Assembly: GCA_001775475.1 (NCBI GenBank)
Contig: MEWW01000003.1
Coordinates: forward strand, 1 to 42,048
DNA length: 42,048 bases
DNA from: Candidatus Adlerbacteria bacterium RIFCSPHIGHO2_12_FULL_53_18
GTDB taxonomy: Bacteria > Patescibacteriota > Minisyncoccia > Phycocordibacterales > SBAW01
Reading direction: 5' to 3'
Shown: piece after piece, positions 36,827-42,048 of the stretch
Numbering within the stretch: the stretch's first letter is position 1
How the letters are laid out: the number at the start of each line of letters is the position of its first letter
Translations under genes and position numbers: made by a program
The notes under the pieces: generated by a model
What the model was told of the DNA's origin: nothing
The model's input: only the letters and a program-made list of their open reading frames with translations
Databases searched by the model: none

Positions 36827-37492
36827 ATGGCCGACAAGTGGAAGTCGGAACGAGAAGTGTGGGATTTTTTTCACTCCGAAGAAGGGAAGGGGGCGGCGGA
36901 AAGCAATCAGCACTTCTTCCGTAAACTCTTTCCGGCTGGACATCGGCAGTCTATTCGACCGGATATTGCCTTAGTGGGGAAGATGACCAATAAGGAAAGA
37001 TGGGGGTACATCGCTGAGCACAAACCTTTTCTCAATTGGTTCAGGGAGATACATCCTCACGCTTTTGCATTCCTGGTTCGATACGGCAAGAACTATGCGC
37101 CCATTATTATGGGCGCACCCCCTAGTTGGGGGGAGCCGGGATGGGCAACGTGTTACTACAACTCGCTGCTCCTTATGACAGCCGTCAACAAGAAGCGGCG
37201 CCGTAGGCCCCTCGTGTACGTAGAGGGGATTGTTATGGGGGCCTTGGCACACCCAATGTTGCATGCCTGGAATGCGTATAGTCTCGAAGGTCGGCAGGCA
37301 CTCGACTGGACCCACTACTTTGGAAGCCGATGGAGCCGCTACCTCGGCATCCCCTTTACCGAAGGGGAGTATGAGAGGCTCCGTAAAGACATAGCTCCCA
37401 AAAAGAAGGACCTGGTTCTAAGTCTCTATAGCAAGAAAAACTTTCCTAAGGTCGAGGAGATGTTACTCAACATCCTCGAGACCAGAGAGTGA
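36827..37492 (+). CDS. hypothetical protein (221 aa)
   Basis: GGAGG ribosome-binding site upstream; terminator downstream; no family recognised. Confidence 0.65.
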   Translation: MADKWKSEREVWDFFHSEEGKGAAESNQHFFRKLFPAGHRQSIRPDIALVGKMTNKERWGYIAEHKPFLNWFREIHPHAFAFLVRYGKNYAPIIMGAPPSWGEPGWATCYYNSLLLMTAVNKKRRRRPLVYVEGIVMGALAHPMLHAWNAYSLEGRQALDWTHYFGSRWSRYLGIPFTEGEYERLRKDIAPKKKDLVLSLYSKKNFPKVEEMLLNILETRE

Positions 37493-37496
37493 CTCG

Positions 37497-37522
37497 GGCC
37501 GCTTTTATGCGGCCTTTCCTCT
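37497..37522 (+). terminator. rho-independent terminator
   Basis: GGCCGC-TTTTAT-GCGGCC-TTTCCTCTT. Confidence 0.65.
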
Positions 37523-37556
37523 TGATTTTAAGTGAAAATTTGCTATAATCGCGCCC

Positions 37557-38093
37557 ATGTCGGGCGACAATCTGGAAAGTGAATTTGTACCAGAAGAAGA
37601 GGCGGAGCAAGGCCCGGCACTGATTCGGAAGCTGCGGGAAAAGCTTAAAAAGGCCGTTGAAGAAAAGCAGAAAAACCTCGACGGCTGGCAGAGAGCGCAG
37701 GCCGACTTTGTTAACTACAAACGCGAGGAAGCAAACCTGGCTAGCGAGCGCGAGGTGCGCACCAAAGCCGAGCTTGTTGAGGCCCTCTTACCTGCACTCG
37801 ACTCCTTTGAGCTTGCGCTCAAGCATGCCCAGACCAAAGAGATGAACCTGGTCCACAAGCAGCTGCTAGACGCCCTGCGCAGGCTTGGGGTCGAGTTTTA
37901 CGGCAAGCCGGGCGACACCTTTGACCCCCGCCGCTACGAAGCACTTCGACAAACTGACACCACTATTGCAGAAGAAGATAATACAGTTGAAACGGTGGAG
38001 CGGAGCGGCTATGCTATAAAATTACCCGGGCAAAGCAGTGGAGAAAAAATTATAAGACCTGCACAAGTAACTATAAAAAACTACCATGGCTAA
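37557..38093 (+). CDS. grpE: nucleotide exchange factor GrpE
   Basis: [53 protein letters not shown]. Confidence 0.93.
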   Translation: MSGDNLESEFVPEEEAEQGPALIRKLREKLKKAVEEKQKNLDGWQRAQADFVNYKREEANLASEREVRTKAELVEALLPALDSFELALKHAQTKEMNLVHKQLLDALRRLGVEFYGKPGDTFDPRRYEALRQTDTTIAEEDNTVETVERSGYAIKLPGQSSGEKIIRPAQVTIKNYHG

Positions 38094-39999
38094 AATTTTA
38101 GGCATTGACCTGGGCACCACAAACAGCGCCATGGCGGTTATGCGCGGCGGCGAGCCGCAAATCCTCGAGAACTCCGAAGGCGCACGTACGACCCCTTCGG
38201 TTGTTGCTACATCCAAAACAGGCGAACGCTTAGTAGGTTTGATTGCCCGTCGCCAGGCCGTCACTAACCCCAAAAACACCGTCTACCAGATCAAGCGCTT
38301 TATTGGTCATACGTTTGAGGAGCCGAATGTCCAAAAAGACAAAGCGGCCGTACCATTTGAGCTGCGCAAGGCGCAAAATGGCGGGATTGAGGTCATGATG
38401 GGTACCAAGCCCGGGTCAGAACAAGGTGCGTGGTATCGGCCGGAAGAGATTTCTGCGATGATCCTACAGAAGCTCAAAGCAGACGCCGAAAAGCGTCTGG
38501 GCGAGCCCGTAACCGAAGCGGTTATTACCGTACCGGCGTACTTTAACGACGCACAGCGCGCCGCAACGCGCGACGCGGGCAAAATCGCGGGCCTCGAGGT
38601 TAAGCGCATCATCAACGAGCCTACGGCCGCGGCGCTTGCCTACGGATTTAATAAAAAGAAGGATGAAAAGGTTGTGGTCTTCGACTTTGGCGGCGGCACC
38701 TTTGACATCTCGGTTTTAGAGGTCGTGATGGCCAGTGGGGAAGAGGGTTCGATTGAAGTCCGCTCAACCGACGGCGACGCACACCTGGGCGGCAAAGACA
38801 TCGACCAAAAAATTATTGATTGGCTTGCGACCGAATTTCAGAAGGAGTCGGGAATAGACGTTCGTACCGACCCCTTGGCGCGTCAGCGCTTAGACGAGGC
38901 GGCAGAGAAGGCCAAGATAGAACTCTCCACGGCGGTTGAAACCGAAGTAAACATCCCTTTTTTAACCTCCGACGCCTCTGGACCGCGGCACCTTCTTATT
39001 AAGATGAGCCGCGCCAAGCTTGAGGAGCTTTCGGCAGAGTTTATAGACCGCGCATTGGCAATCACCAAGCGCGCGATGGAAGCAAGCCCGTTTAAAGTTG
39101 GTGACATCAACGAAGTGATCTTGGTTGGCGGCCAAACCCGCATGCCGGCACTCCAGAGTGCGGTAGAGAAATTTTTCGGCAAAAAGGCCAACATGACGGT
39201 AAATCCCGACGAGGTGGTGGCTATCGGTGCTGCAATCCAGGGCGGGATCTTGGGCGGCGAGGTGCGCGACGTGCTCTTGCTTGACGTCATTCCACTCTCG
39301 CTTGGGATTGAGACCATGGGGGGTGTGGCAACAAAACTCATCGAACGCAACACGACCATCCCCACCAGCCGCTCACAGGTGTTCTCTACCGCGGCCGACA
39401 ATCAAACAAGCGTGGAGATTCATATCACCCAGGGCGAGCGCGCGATGGCGAGCGACAACAAATCTTTGGGCCGGTTTGTCTTGGACGGCATACCGCCGGC
39501 GCCGCGCGGCCTTCCACAAGTAGAGGTAACCTTTGATGTTGACGCTAACGGCATACTCACGGTTAAAGCCAAGGACAAAGCGACCAACAAAGAGCAAAGT
39601 ATCCGCATTGAAGGCTCTTCGGGTCTTTCAGAGGCCGATATCGAACGCATGCGCAAAGACGCCGAGCAGAACGCCGCTACCGACAAGCAAAAGGTGGAGC
39701 TCGCCGAGGTGCGCAACCTAGCCGAACAGGTGGTCTACAGCGCACGCAAAGCTCTTGCTGACAACAAGGACAAAATCCCCGCTGATCTCGGCACCTCAAT
39801 CAGCGAAAAAATTTCTGCGCTGGAGGCGGTTAAGAACGGCGACGATGCGACCAAGACAAAAACCGCTACTGAAGAGCTTTCTAAAGAGCTCTCCAAAGTG
39901 TACGAAGCAATCCAAAAAGCCGCTTCGCAAGAACCGCCTCCAGGCTCTCAAAAAGCACCGGAAGATGATAAAAAGCCGGGAGATAATACACAACAGTAG
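38086..39999 (+). CDS. dnaK: molecular chaperone DnaK
   Basis: [44 protein letters not shown]. Confidence 0.98.
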   Translation: MAKILGIDLGTTNSAMAVMRGGEPQILENSEGARTTPSVVATSKTGERLVGLIARRQAVTNPKNTVYQIKRFIGHTFEEPNVQKDKAAVPFELRKAQNGGIEVMMGTKPGSEQGAWYRPEEISAMILQKLKADAEKRLGEPVTEAVITVPAYFNDAQRAATRDAGKIAGLEVKRIINEPTAAALAYGFNKKKDEKVVVFDFGGGTFDISVLEVVMASGEEGSIEVRSTDGDAHLGGKDIDQKIIDWLATEFQKESGIDVRTDPLARQRLDEAAEKAKIELSTAVETEVNIPFLTSDASGPRHLLIKMSRAKLEELSAEFIDRALAITKRAMEASPFKVGDINEVILVGGQTRMPALQSAVEKFFGKKANMTVNPDEVVAIGAAIQGGILGGEVRDVLLLDVIPLSLGIETMGGVATKLIERNTTIPTSRSQVFSTAADNQTSVEIHITQGERAMASDNKSLGRFVLDGIPPAPRGLPQVEVTFDVDANGILTVKAKDKATNKEQSIRIEGSSGLSEADIERMRKDAEQNAATDKQKVELAEVRNLAEQVVYSARKALADNKDKIPADLGTSISEKISALEAVKNGDDATKTKTATEELSKELSKVYEAIQKAASQEPPPGSQKAPEDDKKPGDNTQQ

Positions 40000-40039
40000 A
40001 CTTGTTGTGTAAAGCCTAGGCGTGATATGATGGGTTTTC

Positions 40040-41841
40040 ATGTTCAATTCTCTAGATGGTAGGACGGGTATCCTGGCGGTTTTCTGCCTTTTTTGGAGCT
40101 ACTTAAAAAGACACCGCCTTCTCCTTACTACTCATCTAGTCGGTATCTTTTTAATCCAAATTGCCACACTTGCTACGCCTTGGTTTTTGCGTCAACTTAT
40201 TAACATACTGGCCACTGCAAGGCCCTCCCCTGAAACTCTCGAGCAATTATTTTCTCTCATTGGGTATATAGGCGGTGCATGGTTTTTTGGTTGGCTTGCG
40301 TTCAGGCTCGATTACTTATCTGCCATGTACTTTCAAACTCGCATCATGGCAGACTTGATGGGTGACTCTTTTAACTACATTCTGCGACATTCGTACAATT
40401 TTTTTGTATCGCATTTTGCAGGTTCCATTACCCACCGCATAAGCCGGCTAGGGAGAAGTTTTGAAATTTTTGTTGATACTCTTCTGCTCGAGTTTTTTGC
40501 CACACTTTTATTTATTGCCGGTGAGATAACAGTTCTTTCACTTCAACACCCTGTGTTGGGGATTGTTCTCACTGTGTGATGTATGTGTTACATCATATTT
40601 CAACTCTATATTTCCAACCTTCGCCAACCAAGCCGGGTGAGACGCGCACAGCTTGATACAAAATTAACCGCCACTGTTGCTGACGCTATTTCAAACCAAT
40701 CCACGATCTCGCTTTTTTCCGGCACTAAACATGAGTCTAACCTACTAACACAGGTGTTGGAGCTCTGGGTTAGAGCTATGAGAAAAACCTGGCCTTATAG
40801 ACCATCATATTTGGGCAGGTATAGGTTTGTTTGTCATCATCATTCAGATTGTGCTTTTGTTCGTAGCAGTACATCTGTGGAACAACGGGCTACTTACCGT
40901 AGGCGACTTTATACTCATCCAAGCCTACCTGCTGGTAATATTTGAACGTCTGGTCAGTATTAACCGGGCATTGCGACGTTTTAACGATGCGATTGCCGAC
41001 GCTACAGAATCAGTTGAGTTATTGCAGATGCCCCATGAAGTTGCAGATGTGCCACATGCCAAACCTCTTGTTACAGCTGCAAGCCACATAGAGTTTAAGC
41101 AAGTAAACTTCAACTTTAAAAAAGAGGTTGCGGTTTTGAAAGATTTCTCAGTGAACATTATCAGTGGAGAGAAAGTTGCACTAGTAGGCCCCTCTGGTGC
41201 GGGCAAAACCACGATTACAAAGCTTTTGTTGAGGCTCTACGATATTCAGGGCGGTTCAATTGAAATCGATGGGCAGAATATCGCCCACGTAACGCAAGAC
41301 TCCTTGCGTGAGCAAATAGCTTTTGTCCCACAAGAGCCTATCCTCTTTCACCGGACGCTTATGGAAAACATACGCTACGGTAGACGCGATACCACCGACA
41401 AAGAGGTTATGGAGGCCGCAAAAAAAGCCCATTGCCATGAGTTTATTACTAGCCTTCCAGAGAGGTATAACACGTATGTGGGCGAACGAGGAGTAAAACT
41501 TTCCGGTGGCGAGCGCCAACGGGTGGCTATCGCACGTGCAATATTAAAAAACTCGCCTATTTTAATATTGGACGAAGCTACATCGAGTCTTGACTCGCAA
41601 TCCGAGGCGCTTATTCAAGACGCACTTGCAACACTTTATGGAGGGAAAGACTGTAGTTGTTATCGCCCACCGGCTCTCAACTATTATGAAAATGGATAGG
41701 ATTGTAGTTTTGGACCAAGGCAGGGTAGCGGCTGAAGGAACACATGCTGAACTACTGAGGCAGGGTGGCTTATATCAAAAACTGTGGAGCATCCAAGCAG
41801 GCGGGTTTATCGGTGAAGATGTTGCTGATGGCGAAGAGTAG
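40040..41841 (+). pseudogene. ABC transporter ATP-binding/permease protein, disrupted (one in-frame stop, two frameshifts)
   Basis: Three consecutive ORFs cover one ABC exporter: TM domain 40040-40579, TGA at 40577, frameshift near 40793, NBD (GPSGAGKTT, LSGGERQR, ILDEATSSLD), second frameshift near 41640 before EGKTVVVIAHRLSTI. Confidence 0.85.
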
Positions 41842-41882
41842 GTTTACTTTACTCATATTTCTGGTACACTGTTGATAATCAT

Positions 41883-42048
41883 ATGGCTACCAAGAAAGAC
41901 TACTACGAAGTGCTCGGGGTTGATAAAAAAGCCACAAAAGAAGACATTAAAAAAGCATTCCACAAGCTTGCCCACAAGTTCCACCCCGACAAGGGCGGCG
42001 GCGACGTCGATAAATTTAAAGAGGTTTCTGAAGCGTATTCAATCTTGA
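41883..42048 (+). CDS. dnaJ: chaperone DnaJ, N-terminal J domain (3' truncated by window edge)
   Basis: [50 protein letters not shown]; the final bases ttga are not an in-frame stop. Confidence 0.93.
   Translation, partial: MATKKDYYEVLGVDKKATKEDIKKAFHKLAHKFHPDKGGGDVDKFKEVSEAYSIL

Noticed and set aside
40577-40579. UGA recoding (Trp or Gly) explaining the in-frame stop in the ABC transporter
   Set aside because: Several intact genes in the window terminate with TGA, and the same gene also has two frameshifts.

Overview
This 42-kb window looks like part of a Patescibacteria (CPR, Parcubacteria-like) chromosome using genetic code 11. The assignment rests on the small, streamlined housekeeping genes, the CPR-type hypothetical proteins and the rpoA/ribosomal operon order. 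The left ~10.4 kb is an accessory region. It holds a PaaX/Cas2-like gene end, a phage-like single-strand-annealing candidate, a strongly structured leader or ncRNA upstream of a secreted Cys-rich protein, a two-gene SMC/RecF-like ATPase operon, a GC-rich DUF2807-like repeat protein, a ~300-nt putative ncRNA with its own promoter and terminator, and a serine recombinase module (small resolvase, 57-aa ORF, large serine integrase). The large integrase ORF runs out of frame into the 5' end of ychF, as expected for an element integrated at that site. The right part is mostly core: leuS, mltG, mnmA, ung, an M13 peptidase, alaS, infA-rpmJ-rpsM-rpsK-rpsD-rpoA-rplQ-rplM-rpsI, grpE-dnaK and dnaJ (partial). 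Main second-look items: (i) two structured non-coding RNA candidates, at 2714-2920 and 7664-7972; (ii) a hicBA cassette inserted exactly at the 3' end of rpsI, flanked by a 23-bp direct repeat that regenerates the S9 C-terminus; (iii) the serine integrase/ychF fusion boundary; (iv) an SMC-like ATPase plus small partner, a possible defence operon; (v) perfect 24-25 bp palindromes inside leuS and alaS; (vi) a multi-lesion ABC transporter pseudogene between dnaK and dnaJ. No tRNA, rRNA or CRISPR array could be supported.
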